Source: an uncultured Brachyspira sp.
Lineage (GTDB): Bacteria > Spirochaetota > Brachyspiria > Brachyspirales > Brachyspiraceae
Direction of reading: 5' to 3'
Assembly: GCF_934747485.1 (NCBI RefSeq)
Contig: NZ_CAKVGN010000026.1
Span: 1 to 34,522, forward strand
Length of the DNA: 34,522 nucleotides
This document shows, one piece after another, positions 8,173 through 17,145 of the stretch (position 1 is the stretch's first letter; the number at the start of each line of letters is the position of its first letter). The position numbers and the translations under genes are program-made. A model generated the notes under the pieces. That model was not told where the DNA came from and searched no databases. It worked only from the letters and a program-made list of their open reading frames with translations.

Positions 8173-10726
8173 TTACAATATTTTTCTTATTAAATATTAT
8201 AGTTATTATAGTAACTATTATTAACGCTATCCAACAAATTATTGTAATATATGCATATTTCATTGTAGGGTTAAACTCAAATACAATATTGTTATCTCCA
8301 GCTTCAACATACACCCCTCTAAATAACAAATTAACCTTAAGCAATTCTTTTTTCTCTCCATTAATGCTTACAATCCAATCTGGGCTATATCTCTCTTTTA
8401 ATACTAAAACACCCGCATCAGGAGTTTGCACATTAAATACTACTTTGTTGTTGCTGTATTCAAGCATTTCTACTTTGTTTATAGAGTTGCCAACATTCAA
8501 AACTATATTATTAGTATTGTCTGTTATAATAGCCTCTTTTGCCAAATTAAAATTAGGTATTCTCATTCTGCCAAGACCATCATTAAAATCTTTAGCATTA
8601 TATACACTATTTACAAACTCATATTTATTTCTATATCCATTAAGTTCATACAATACAGCAGCAGAGAAAGAATCCTGATACTCTGTTATTTTTGTTATAT
8701 CATTTGCAATTACAGAGTTATCTAAATATGTAGGGCTTAATATATATCTTACTCCAAGCAAATCCATTAATCTTGGTTCATATCCTACATAATCATTAAT
8801 TCTAAATGCAGAAAACATATCTGTTATTTCTTTGCTTAATCTGCTTGCTGCCGGAGGTTCTGTTAGCGGTATGTTATAATATGGCATTGTGTGAGTTGTG
8901 TATCTATATAGATAAGGAATGAGTATTGGCATTGTTGTTTCATTTCCTTCTTGTTTTAGTATATGCTCTGTAATTGGAGTGCCTTCATACATTTTATCTA
9001 TATTTGATTTTACTATAAATATATTTGCTGTTTGCATTAAGTCCAAAAATAGTATAGCCATAAAAGCATATGGTAAATATTTATAATATAATTTTTCTTT
9101 GTTTGCTATGATTATATATAAAAAACTTATTATTGTGCCTATTATTAATATACTTATATTACCTGTATCATAAACTGAAAGTAAAATAAATATTATTAAA
9201 GGAACTACCAATAAATATTTATCTTTTAATGTTATCTCTTTTAGAGAAATAGAATTAATCATTAAAAGAGTTACTGTAGATGATATTAGAAGCAGTCTTA
9301 TAAAAGACATTGATATATTTTTTGCTATTAATATGGATTTATCTTGCCAGTCAGTGAGGAATGCATTTTGTATCAAACCATTTAGTAGTATACTGATAAC
9401 AGCAAATACAAGAGATAACATTAATATAGCATACATTATTTTTTGTGCTATACTTATGCCTCTATATTCATCTTCTAAGTATTTAAGCAGTTTATCTTCT
9501 TTTTTTGCTTCTATTGCTTTGAATATATAATCTGCAGCAAATGCTGAAAGTATTGCAAATGGTATAGGTATAATTTCTATAAATTTATTGGGGTTTCTTG
9601 CATCTCTAAATATTGGTATTTGAAATAATGCTCCGTATATGATAGGCAAATATCTTCCAAAGCTTGCTATTAAAAAGAATAAAGCAGCACCTATCCAAAA
9701 ATATTTTTCACTATATTTTTTCTTGCTTATGAATATTGCAAATATTATAAATAAGAAAGTTATATATCCAATGTTTACAGCCGTTAGAGAGAAGTTTGAA
9801 GTTTTTGGCTCTCCATTCATATTGGCTATTCTTCCCCAGTATGGATGAGTTTCGCTTCCAGAATAATACCCAAAAAGTCCGGGTACAAAAAATCCTAATA
9901 CTTCTTCTGGCGGATAAGACCATCTTGTAGCCCAATTCCATAAGTCTTGTTTGTTTTCTACTCCGGCAGCTCCCATGTCTTGTGTGTTTTTTGTAACCAT
10001 TATAACTTGTATAGACATTAAAAAAGAAAATACTGCAACCAATGCAAACTTTATACATAGTAATATAATTTTTTTAATATTAGTTTTTATGAAGTCTATT
10101 AATTTAAGATTATTTTTTTTGCTGTATAATAAATATAAAAAATAACAAGAAAGAAATAAAGCAAAATACATTGCAACATCTAAAGCCCCTCCCAAAAATG
10201 CAATGCCTAAAAAAGCACCGGTAAAAAAGAAATCTCTCCATTTCTCACTATTCATTGCTTTTGATAAGAAATATAAAACCAAAGGAAAATAACAATAAGT
10301 TTCAAATTTACCTAAATGTCCGGGAAGTATGAGAGTAAATATTGCATTAGAAAACATTAAAGCAATTGCACCAAACATAGAAGCATTTGTTGATAATTTT
10401 TTTTCTCTTAAAAATAAAAATAATCCATAACCCATTACAGCTATATGAAATATGATTGTAACTTGAGGATATATTTTATATGGCAGAATAGTCATTAATA
10501 AAGATTTTGGGTGTATAGGAACTGTAGCAGGTGCTGATATTGTAAAATAGGCATTATTCCAAAAATATAAATGCCCATTTAATACAGCATCTTTAATATT
10601 CTTTATGTCCCAAAGAATAACATCTCCCATTTGAATATAAGAAAATGTTAGATTGCTTGCAAAAAAAAGTATAGAAAGTATTATAAATATAATAGGATAT
10701 TTTATTTCGCTTTTTACTGATTTCAT
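8162..10726 (-). CDS. YfhO-like polytopic membrane protein (GT-C-like)
   Basis: The 854-residue protein has a dozen or more predicted transmembrane helices, beginning with YPIIFIILSILFFASNLTF. A first extracytoplasmic loop contains GDVILWD and FWNNAYF with conserved acidic and aromatic residues. A C-terminal soluble beta domain (about 690-825) contains VLVLKERYSPDWIVSING, typical of the YfhO family, and a final helix closes the protein. YfhO proteins resemble GT-C glycosyltransferases; B. subtilis YfhO acts in lipoteichoic acid glycosylation. Here the acceptor would have to be another envelope polymer, which is inference. The ATG is preceded by AAGGA. It is the first gene of a two-gene operon with the DUF3592-like protein. 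Confidence 0.85.
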   Translation of the reverse strand: MKSVKSEIKYPIIFIILSILFFASNLTFSYIQMGDVILWDIKNIKDAVLNGHLYFWNNAYFTISAPATVPIHPKSLLMTILPYKIYPQVTIIFHIAVMGYGLFLFLREKKLSTNASMFGAIALMFSNAIFTLILPGHLGKFETYCYFPLVLYFLSKAMNSEKWRDFFFTGAFLGIAFLGGALDVAMYFALFLSCYFLYLLYSKKNNLKLIDFIKTNIKKIILLCIKFALVAVFSFLMSIQVIMVTKNTQDMGAAGVENKQDLWNWATRWSYPPEEVLGFFVPGLFGYYSGSETHPYWGRIANMNGEPKTSNFSLTAVNIGYITFLFIIFAIFISKKKYSEKYFWIGAALFFLIASFGRYLPIIYGALFQIPIFRDARNPNKFIEIIPIPFAILSAFAADYIFKAIEAKKEDKLLKYLEDEYRGISIAQKIMYAILMLSLVFAVISILLNGLIQNAFLTDWQDKSILIAKNISMSFIRLLLISSTVTLLMINSISLKEITLKDKYLLVVPLIIFILLSVYDTGNISILIIGTIISFLYIIIANKEKLYYKYLPYAFMAILFLDLMQTANIFIVKSNIDKMYEGTPITEHILKQEGNETTMPILIPYLYRYTTHTMPYYNIPLTEPPAASRLSKEITDMFSAFRINDYVGYEPRLMDLLGVRYILSPTYLDNSVIANDITKITEYQDSFSAAVLYELNGYRNKYEFVNSVYNAKDFNDGLGRMRIPNFNLAKEAIITDNTNNIVLNVGNSINKVEMLEYSNNKVVFNVQTPDAGVLVLKERYSPDWIVSINGEKKELLKVNLLFRGVYVEAGDNNIVFEFNPTMKYAYITIICWIALIIVTIITIIFNKKNIVNEK

Positions 10727-11225
10727 TATTCCGATTCCTTTTTATGTATACGATTAAATAATATTTGTGTTAGATAAAACATTTAATAAGCAATGATATA
10801 TAAAAGATATAGTATTGTCAAGGAGTTTTATTATATTTTTATATTGAATATAAAGTACGATATTGAAATTTTGCTGTTGAATAAAAAAATTGTTATATGT
10901 TTTATATACCGCACGCTAAAATAAATAGTAAAATATAAATTAATTGAAAATAGAATTTTAGTTATATTTATTATTTTATTAAACGTGCGGAAAGTAAATT
11001 TATAGTTTAATAACAACTTGGGCGGGCGTGCTTTTTTAGTTTAGCATTATAAAAAAAGAAAGTAATATTTTTTAACAATGCAAAAAGTCTAATAGGGTGG
11101 GGGAAAATATTAGTAAACATAATATTTACAATTGTTTTAAATTAATATATAATATATAATAATTATAATTTTTCATTTTTTTAGATAAATAGAAAATTAT
11201 GTTTTTTTAAGATAAGGATATAATC
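10727..11225. other. 499-base non-coding region between divergent genes
   Basis: It separates the minus-strand yfhO-like gene from the plus-strand DUF4954-like gene and must hold both promoters, though none stands out in the AT-rich background. It contains a GC-tipped palindrome (10909-10990), a GGGCGGGCGTGC block plus TTTTTTAGTTT module (11020-11045), a small imperfect hairpin (GCATT 11044-11048 / AATGC 11077-11081) and a G-rich patch AGGGTGGGGG (about 11094-11103). A 61-codon minus-strand frame here (10831-11016) crosses the palindrome and has no ribosome binding site; I do not call it a gene. Confidence 0.6.
10909..10990. repeat. GC-tipped imperfect palindrome
   Basis: CCGCACG (10909-10915) and CGTGCGG (10984-10990) are perfect inverted repeats. 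The 68-base AT-rich interior is itself roughly self-complementary (TAAAATAAATA... against ...TATTATTTTATTA). A third related GC block, GGGCGGGCGTGC, follows at 11020-11031. The arms stand out sharply from the surroundings and suggest a dispersed palindromic element rather than a simple terminator. Confidence 0.5.
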
Positions 11226-13211
11226 ATGAGTTATTGTTTTATTAAAGAAGATAAAGAGTTTAGAAAATTAAAAGAAAATGAAATTGATTTTTTAAAAAGT
11301 CAAGGATGCATTTCTCAAAGCTGGGATAAAATATTAATAAAGAATGTTGATTTAAGTAGAATAAAAGATGTTACTTTTCATGGGAAAATAAAGATTAATG
11401 AGCTTAATGGCAGCGTGAGATATCATAATAATTTAAAAGTACATGCATCAATAAATAGAGCTACTTTGATAGATGTATTTATCAATGGTAATGTTTATAT
11501 AAATAATATAGGAAGATTCATTGCCAATTATAAAATACAAAATGGAGTTATAATAGAGAATGCTGGGGCTATATATATGGAGGGGGAGAGTAGTTTTGGA
11601 AATGGAGTAGAGACTTCTCCAATTATGGAAGGAGATGGAAGAAGCGTAAAAATATTTTATAGATTAAACTCACATATAGCATATATAGTTGCGATGTATA
11701 GACATAAAAAATTAATGCGTGATAATATAAACAAAATAATAGAAGATTATGCTAAAACTAAAACTAAGAAATTGGGAAAAATAAAAAAATATGCTCAGAT
11801 AATTAATGCAAGAATAATTAAAAATTCTCTTATAGACCCTTATTCTACAATAGAAAACACAGATGAAATAAACAATACTACGATAATAAGTACGAAAGAA
11901 TGCCCGTCATATATAGGTACATCTGTAATATTAAAAGATTCTATTGTATTAAAGGGGGCACATATAGTTGATGGTACAGTTATAAAAAAATCATTTATTG
12001 GAGAGGGTGTTAAATTAGGAAGACAATTTTCTTGTGAGGACTCTTTGCTTTTTGCTAACTGTGAAGGAGAGCACGGAGAGATGTTTTCCATATTTGCTGG
12101 TCCATATACAGTTACCCATCACAAAGCAACACTTTTGATAGCCAGTCATTTTTCTTTTTTCAATGCAGGAAGTGCTACAAATCAAAGCAATCATATGTAT
12201 AAATTAGGTCCTTATCATCATGGATTTATGGAGAGAGGCTGCAAGACTGGAAGTAATTCATATATATTATGGCCTTCTCATATTGGTGCTTTTTCTACTG
12301 TTATTGGTTCTCATTATGACAATATTGATGCTTCTGATTTTCCTTTTTCATATATCACAGAACATGGTTATCATCAGACAAGACTTATTCCTGCTTTAAA
12401 TTTATTTGGTGTTGGGCTTTCCAGAGATGAAAATAAATGGAGAGATAGAGATAGAAGAATAGGGGATAAAAAAGATTTTATTATATTTGATGTTTTTAGC
12501 CCTTATACTGTTACAAAAATGATTAAAGCAGAAGAGATATTAAATAATATAAAAAAAGAGATTGTTAATGATGAAGTGGAATATGTAAAATATAAAAATA
12601 TGATTATAAAAACATCATCATTAAATAAATATTCAAATAGATATTCTATTGCAATAGATTTATATTTGCATAATAAACTGCTTGAATACATAAAAAACTC
12701 AGACAACTTAAATGATATTTTTAATGATACAAATAAATTTTATGACACTTGGGTTGATATTGGCGGACTTATATGTGCAAAAGAGAAATTAGATAATGTT
12801 ATATTAGATATAGAAAATAATAATATTAACAATGTTCAAGATTTAGTAAAACCTTTTGAAAAACTTTATAATGATTATAATGCAGATGAAAAATCTTGGG
12901 TTATTAATGTTATTAAAAAAAGATACAATATAAATACTATTAATATAGATATTATATTAAAAATGCTTAAAGAACATTTATCGCTTCTTACTACTTCATA
13001 TGAGATATTTTATAGAGATGTAAAAAAGGAATATGATTTGGCAAAAATGGTTAGCTGCGGTATAGATGATAAATCTGTGATGGAAGAAGATTTTAAAGCT
13101 ATAAGAGGAAGTGCCAAAGACAATGCTTTTGTTATAAAATATAAAAATGATGTAGAAAGTAAGATAGAAGATATAAATAATTTTATTAATTTAAATAAAT
13201 TTAAAGCCTAG
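11226..13211 (+). CDS. DUF4954-like left-handed beta-helix protein
   Basis: This 661-residue protein has no signal peptide or membrane helix. Residues about 50-140 and 190-390 carry hexapeptide-like repeats of a left-handed beta helix (SVILKDSIVLKGAHIVDGTVIKKSFIG split over several turns). Next come a histidine-rich conserved segment (AGPYTVTHHKATLLIASHFSFF, GPYHHGFMERG) and LWPSHIGAFSTVIGSHYDN. The last 230 residues are helical. The pattern matches what I know of DUF4954, found in Bacteroidetes and spirochaetes next to sugar-nucleotide or acyltransferase-like folds. No reaction is established. A ribosome binding site (AAGGA) precedes the ATG. The stop codon is inside the terminator stem, so the transcript ends with this gene. 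Confidence 0.75.
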   Translation: MSYCFIKEDKEFRKLKENEIDFLKSQGCISQSWDKILIKNVDLSRIKDVTFHGKIKINELNGSVRYHNNLKVHASINRATLIDVFINGNVYINNIGRFIANYKIQNGVIIENAGAIYMEGESSFGNGVETSPIMEGDGRSVKIFYRLNSHIAYIVAMYRHKKLMRDNINKIIEDYAKTKTKKLGKIKKYAQIINARIIKNSLIDPYSTIENTDEINNTTIISTKECPSYIGTSVILKDSIVLKGAHIVDGTVIKKSFIGEGVKLGRQFSCEDSLLFANCEGEHGEMFSIFAGPYTVTHHKATLLIASHFSFFNAGSATNQSNHMYKLGPYHHGFMERGCKTGSNSYILWPSHIGAFSTVIGSHYDNIDASDFPFSYITEHGYHQTRLIPALNLFGVGLSRDENKWRDRDRRIGDKKDFIIFDVFSPYTVTKMIKAEEILNNIKKEIVNDEVEYVKYKNMIIKTSSLNKYSNRYSIAIDLYLHNKLLEYIKNSDNLNDIFNDTNKFYDTWVDIGGLICAKEKLDNVILDIENNNINNVQDLVKPFEKLYNDYNADEKSWVINVIKKRYNINTINIDIILKMLKEHLSLLTTSYEIFYRDVKKEYDLAKMVSCGIDDKSVMEEDFKAIRGSAKDNAFVIKYKNDVESKIEDINNFINLNKFKA

Positions 13212-13239
13212 CATTATTTTTTTCTGCTAGGCTTTAAAT
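13199..13239. terminator. bidirectional intrinsic terminator
   Basis: ATTTAAAGCCTAGCA (13199-13213) pairs perfectly over 15 bases with TGCTAGGCTTTAAAT (13225-13239) around an 11-base loop. It lies between convergent genes and should end both the DUF4954-like transcript and the hexitol operon. The DUF4954-like stop codon (13209-13211) lies in the left arm; the mtlD stop is 8 bases beyond the right arm. Confidence 0.85.
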
Positions 13240-13246
13240 CATACTA

Positions 13247-14401
13247 TTAAATAGATATATTAAATTTATTAATCAAATATTCAAATTCATGCATTATAGG
13301 TTTAATCATATTTTTATCATTTAATTGTGTATATTTTTTTATAGAATCAGTAATACCTATTGTCTTTATATCTTCTCTAATTAATTTACTATCATTATCA
13401 TCTTCATTATAAAAACAAAAAGCAGCGGCTATAGCTCTAGCAAAATATTTATTTGCTTTATCTAATTCAAACAGTTTAACATAAGGAGCTACAAATCTTT
13501 CATTAAGTCCTAATTTTCTTATAGGATCTCTTCCAACTCTAGCTATTTCATCTTTTATATTTTTATTTGAATGTCTAATAGTAACTTTCTCAAAATATTT
13601 ATTTAATTCTTCCATATTAGCGTTATACTTTATAATAAAATATTGTGCTATTTCATCAAAAAAATTTTTTCTAAATTCTAAGATTTCATCAATATCAAAA
13701 GCATCTTTCATATATCTCAAATTATATAAATATCCCATATATGCAGTTGCCGCATGACTTGAGTTTACACAATATAATTTTCTTTCAATATAATAATCCA
13801 TATTATCTACATAAATAGCATCCTTTATATTGAAAGTACTTTCATTAATAATTTCATTCTTATTAATTATCCACTCATAATAATCTTCAACTAAAGGAAT
13901 ATTTTTATTTTCATATATAGTAGATAAAGATTGCCTATCTATGGCAGAATTAACAAAACCTACATATTTGTCTAAATTATATATTTTCTCAATATTTTCT
14001 AATTCTTTTTTTAATATAGAACTAGCATTAATAATATTTTCATTAGCAATTATATCTATTTTTTTATTATTCAATTTTTCTATTCTATTTTTTATCCCAT
14101 CTATTAAAATAGGAACTATAAATTTTAAATTATTGGCACCTACTGATGTTGTTATAAGATCTATATTAAGAAATAAATCAATTATTTTCTCATTATCTGT
14201 TTTACTATTTAAAGCATAAACATTATCAACTTTAAACAAATTTCCAGATATAGTTTTTACATAATAAAAATGATCATTATTGATATTATTAATAATTTCT
14301 GTATTAACATCAACAAAATATATCTCATAACCAGATTTATTAAGAATATAACCGATTAAACCTCTTCCTATATTTCCAGCACCAAAATGTAATACTCTCA
14401 T
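13247..14401 (-). CDS. mtlD: mannitol-1-phosphate 5-dehydrogenase (MtlD)
   Basis: The 384-residue length matches E. coli MtlD (382). The N-terminal Rossmann motif HFGAGNIGRGLIG (5-17) binds NAD. The catalytic-region signature ERKLYCVNSSHAATAYMGY near residue 200 corresponds to the family's lysine segment. It should oxidise D-mannitol 1-phosphate to fructose 6-phosphate with NAD+ in the cytosol. It is the last gene of the four-gene PTS operon, 18 bases after the SIS-domain gene and just before the strong terminator. Because the operon also carries an isomerase and an epimerase, the true substrate could be another hexitol phosphate. The family is certain; the substrate is less so. Confidence 0.9.
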   Translation of the reverse strand: MRVLHFGAGNIGRGLIGYILNKSGYEIYFVDVNTEIINNINNDHFYYVKTISGNLFKVDNVYALNSKTDNEKIIDLFLNIDLITTSVGANNLKFIVPILIDGIKNRIEKLNNKKIDIIANENIINASSILKKELENIEKIYNLDKYVGFVNSAIDRQSLSTIYENKNIPLVEDYYEWIINKNEIINESTFNIKDAIYVDNMDYYIERKLYCVNSSHAATAYMGYLYNLRYMKDAFDIDEILEFRKNFFDEIAQYFIIKYNANMEELNKYFEKVTIRHSNKNIKDEIARVGRDPIRKLGLNERFVAPYVKLFELDKANKYFARAIAAAFCFYNEDDNDSKLIREDIKTIGITDSIKKYTQLNDKNMIKPIMHEFEYLINKFNISI

Positions 14402-14419
14402 TTTATTTTCCTTAAAATA

Positions 14420-14977
14420 TTATTCTAAATTAGCATGACATTTCCATAATGATTTTATATCTATATTATCTTTTTCTATTATAGATAATGCCATAACATC
14501 TCCTAATATTAAAAGAGATTGTTCAAATAAACTAGTCATAGGCTGTTTAGATTTTATTTCATCTTCTAAATTTGCTTTAGATGTAACAGGAATTCTAACA
14601 AATAGATCTGAATATTCATTCATAGTACTGTTTGGATTAGATCCTATATGAGCAACTTTTGCTCCAAAACTTTTTGCTTTTTTTGCTATAGCGACAGGAA
14701 TTAATGTTTCTCCGCTTCCAGAACCAACTATAAGCAAATCATTCGCCGATATTGCAGGCTCTGTTATTTGTCCTACAACATAAGTTTTGATATTTAAATG
14801 TGCTAATCTTTTTGCCATAGCCTGTAATGATAAAAATACTCTGCCTACACCTATAAAAAATACTTTATCAGCTTTTTCTATCATTTCTATCAAAAGATTA
14901 ATATCATTAATATTCATTTGTCTTAATGAATTGCTTATTTCACTTGTAATAATTTCTATGTTCTTATCTATATTCAT
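14420..14977 (-). CDS. 6-phospho-3-hexuloisomerase-like SIS protein
   Basis: This 185-residue single SIS-domain protein shows VFFIGVGRVFLSLQAMAKRL (about 34-53), LLIVGSGSGET (near 82-92) and the family-specific ending KQPMTSLFEQSLLILGD (near 145-160). These closely follow 6-phospho-3-hexuloisomerase (HxlB/PHI), which interconverts D-arabino-3-hexulose 6-phosphate and fructose 6-phosphate. In methylotrophs this works with hexulose-6-P synthase, but no synthase is present here. The gene overlaps the epimerase gene by four bases (ATGA), so coupled translation is likely. In a hexitol operon it may isomerise a 3-ketohexose phosphate made by the dehydrogenase; that is inference. Confidence 0.85.
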   Translation of the reverse strand: MNIDKNIEIITSEISNSLRQMNINDINLLIEMIEKADKVFFIGVGRVFLSLQAMAKRLAHLNIKTYVVGQITEPAISANDLLIVGSGSGETLIPVAIAKKAKSFGAKVAHIGSNPNSTMNEYSDLFVRIPVTSKANLEDEIKSKQPMTSLFEQSLLILGDVMALSIIEKDNIDIKSLWKCHANLE

Positions 14978-15660
14978 TTATTAATTCCTTTAATTATTTG
15001 TTCTATTTGTTTTTTGTTTTCTGCTAACGAATTTGATTTCAAAAATAAACTAGTACTTCCAGCAACCAACTTATCAGCACCAGCTTTAACTAATCCTTCA
15101 ATAGTTTGCATAGATACTCTTCCATCAACTATTATTTTAGTTTTATAATTATTTTTATCTATCAAATTTCTCAAATCAATAACTTTTTTCAATGCATAAG
15201 GAACTTGTTTTTCATTTTTATCACCAGCAAAACCAGGATTTATAAGCATTAATAATATATTATCACAATATTCTAATATATAATCAAGCGTACTTAATGA
15301 AGTAGCAGGATTTAATGCAATACCAACTTCCATTCCTACCTTTTTTATCAAATTCATTAATCTATCCACATGTAAACTAGTTTCATAATGAAAACAAATT
15401 GCCTTAGCACCTATTTTTATAACCTCGTTGATAAACCATTCATTATTTGTAGACATAATATGAACATCAAAGTCCATTTTTATATTTTCTTTTATTTTTT
15501 GAATCATTTCTAATCCTATAGGAAGGCTAGGACTAAAATGTCCATCTAATATATCTACATGCAAAGTTTTTATTCCAATATTTTCTAATTCTTTTAAATC
15601 TCTATCTAAATTAAACAAATCAGCACATATTAAAGATGGCAATATTTCTATTTCTCTCAT
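14974..15660 (-). CDS. ribulose-phosphate/allulose-6-phosphate 3-epimerase family protein
   Basis: The 228-residue TIM barrel has LPSLICADLFNLDRDL at the start, the metal/catalytic motif LHVDILDGHFSPSL (His and Asp, about 34-36), DVHIMS with a further His, the flexible loop MLINPGFAG, and the second catalytic Asp in IIVDGRV. These fit the Rpe/AlsE superfamily. Canonical pentose Rpe has VDGG at the last motif; here it is VDGR, and E. coli AlsE also deviates there. With hexitol genes on both sides, a 3-epimerase for a ketohexose 6-phosphate (allulose-6-P to fructose-6-P) is more likely than the housekeeping Rpe. It starts two bases after mtlA, with GAGGA as ribosome binding site. Confidence 0.82.
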   Translation of the reverse strand: MREIEILPSLICADLFNLDRDLKELENIGIKTLHVDILDGHFSPSLPIGLEMIQKIKENIKMDFDVHIMSTNNEWFINEVIKIGAKAICFHYETSLHVDRLMNLIKKVGMEVGIALNPATSLSTLDYILEYCDNILLMLINPGFAGDKNEKQVPYALKKVIDLRNLIDKNNYKTKIIVDGRVSMQTIEGLVKAGADKLVAGSTSLFLKSNSLAENKKQIEQIIKGINK

Positions 15661-15662
15661 TT

Positions 15663-17057
15663 TTATTCCTCTTTTTTATTTTTTTCTACTATAACATTTA
15701 ATAGATTATCTATTTCAGGATCATTTAAATAGTTTTTAATAGCAATGATTTTTTTATTTTTATGAGATAATCTAACCCTATCAGCTAAATTTTCATGAAC
15801 AACTATTATATTAATGTTTTCAGGTATATCTTCAATCCTATAATTTTTTACTTCAATATTTTCTATACCATTTTGTTGTAATCTTTTTTTAAATGAAGTT
15901 GCTCCAAAAGCACTGCTTCCAACTCCAGCATCACAAGAAAAAGCTATCCTATTATATGAAATTATTTTTCCTTCCTCTTTCATATTCTTACTCATCTCTT
16001 GATATTTTTCTAAATCTTCTTCATCTTCATTATTTTTTCTTTCTAATTTTAATATTAAAGAAGTTATTAAAAATGAAACAACAGCAGCACTTAATACACC
16101 CGCAATAACACCAATGAAATTTCCTTTAGGAGTTAAAGCTAAATATGCAAATATAGATCCAGGGCTAGGTCCAGCAACTAAGCCAACATTAAAAAGCTGA
16201 AATGTAAAAGTACCTGTAATTCCTCCAGCTATCATTGCAATTATAGTAAAAGGTTTCATTAAAACATAAGGGAAATATAATTCATGAATACCTCCAAAAA
16301 AATGTATAATGATAGCACCAGGAGCAGTTCTTTTTGCTGTAGCATTACCGAATATTGTATATGCTAAAAGTAAACCTAAACCAGTTCCTGGATTAGAAGC
16401 TACCATAAAATATATTGATTTTCCACCCTCTAAAGCTGCTTGCATACCTAATGGATAATATATTCCTTGGTCTATAACATTGTTTAAAAATAATACTTTA
16501 GCAGGCTCATTAATAATAGATAATAACGGCAAAAAACCTGTGCTTACTAATGCCTCTATTAATTTTATGACTATATTGTTTGCACTTTCAATCATTGGCC
16601 CTATAACTAGATAAGATAATACCATAATAATAAAACCTACAATTCCTAATACAAAATTATTAATAACCATTTCAAAACCAGTAGGAATTTTATTTTCTAG
16701 AAATTCATCTATCTTTTTTATTATAATACCGCATAAAGGTCCAATTATCATAGCCCCTAAAAACATAGGTATTGAAGATCCAATAATGAGTCCTATAGCT
16801 CCTATTGTTGCCAAAACAGCACCTCTTTTATTTGCTATCATAGCACCTCCGCTATATGCTAAAAGAACTGGCAGTAGATATTTAATAGTTGGTTCTACTA
16901 ATTTTCCTAAAGATTCATTAGGAAGCCATCCTGTTGGTATAAATAAAGCAGTTGCTATACCCCAAGCTATAAAAGCCCCTATATTCGGCATAACCATATT
17001 TGTTAAAAAGCCGCCGAATGCTTGAATTCTAGCTCTAATAGATATCGTTTCAGACAT
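15663..17057 (-). CDS. mtlA: PTS mannitol-type EIICB component
   Basis: The 464-residue protein joins a membrane IIC domain (about 1-340) to a cytosolic IIB domain (about 365-464). IIC begins FGGFLTNMVMPNIGAFIAWG and carries the conserved substrate motif GGIHELYFPYVLMKP. IIB has the phosphocysteine loop CDAGVGSSAFGA at Cys375. Both match MtlA of E. coli, except that the C-terminal IIA domain is absent; this CB form also occurs in Gram-positive bacteria with a separate mtlF. No IIA gene is present in the window. It imports and phosphorylates a hexitol at the inner membrane. AAGGAG precedes the ATG. It is first in the operon, divergent from the DeoR gene. Confidence 0.92.
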   Translation of the reverse strand: MSETISIRARIQAFGGFLTNMVMPNIGAFIAWGIATALFIPTGWLPNESLGKLVEPTIKYLLPVLLAYSGGAMIANKRGAVLATIGAIGLIIGSSIPMFLGAMIIGPLCGIIIKKIDEFLENKIPTGFEMVINNFVLGIVGFIIMVLSYLVIGPMIESANNIVIKLIEALVSTGFLPLLSIINEPAKVLFLNNVIDQGIYYPLGMQAALEGGKSIYFMVASNPGTGLGLLLAYTIFGNATAKRTAPGAIIIHFFGGIHELYFPYVLMKPFTIIAMIAGGITGTFTFQLFNVGLVAGPSPGSIFAYLALTPKGNFIGVIAGVLSAAVVSFLITSLILKLERKNNEDEEDLEKYQEMSKNMKEEGKIISYNRIAFSCDAGVGSSAFGATSFKKRLQQNGIENIEVKNYRIEDIPENINIIVVHENLADRVRLSHKNKKIIAIKNYLNDPEIDNLLNVIVEKNKKEE

Positions 17058-17126
17058 ATTTAGCTCCTTTTTTATTGTTTATGTTAAATATAATACAAAA
17101 ACGATTGAAATATATAAAAAAATAAG

Positions 17127-17145
17127 AATTTTTTGCTAAAAAATT
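17127..17145. promoter_or_regulatory. candidate operator palindrome in the mtlA/DeoR interval
   Basis: AATTTTTT-GCT-AAAAAATT is a perfect inverted repeat with eight-base arms. It lies about 70 bases upstream of the mtlA start and 100 upstream of the regulator start, inside the 187-base divergent control region. Two direct AAGAATT/AGAATT repeats (17125-17130 and 17150-17154) accompany it. DeoR-family proteins often bind repeats here. The arms are pure A/T, so chance is possible. Confidence 0.35.

Noticed and set aside
10831..11016. 61-codon minus-strand frame
   Set aside because: It runs through an intergenic palindrome, has low-complexity hydrophobic content and no ribosome binding site.
14974..15660. 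Epimerase read as hexulose-6-phosphate synthase (RuMP pathway with the HxlB-like gene)
   Set aside because: The motifs (LPSLICADL, HVDILDGHF, VDG) are of the Rpe/AlsE superfamily, not of the OMP-decarboxylase-like synthase.
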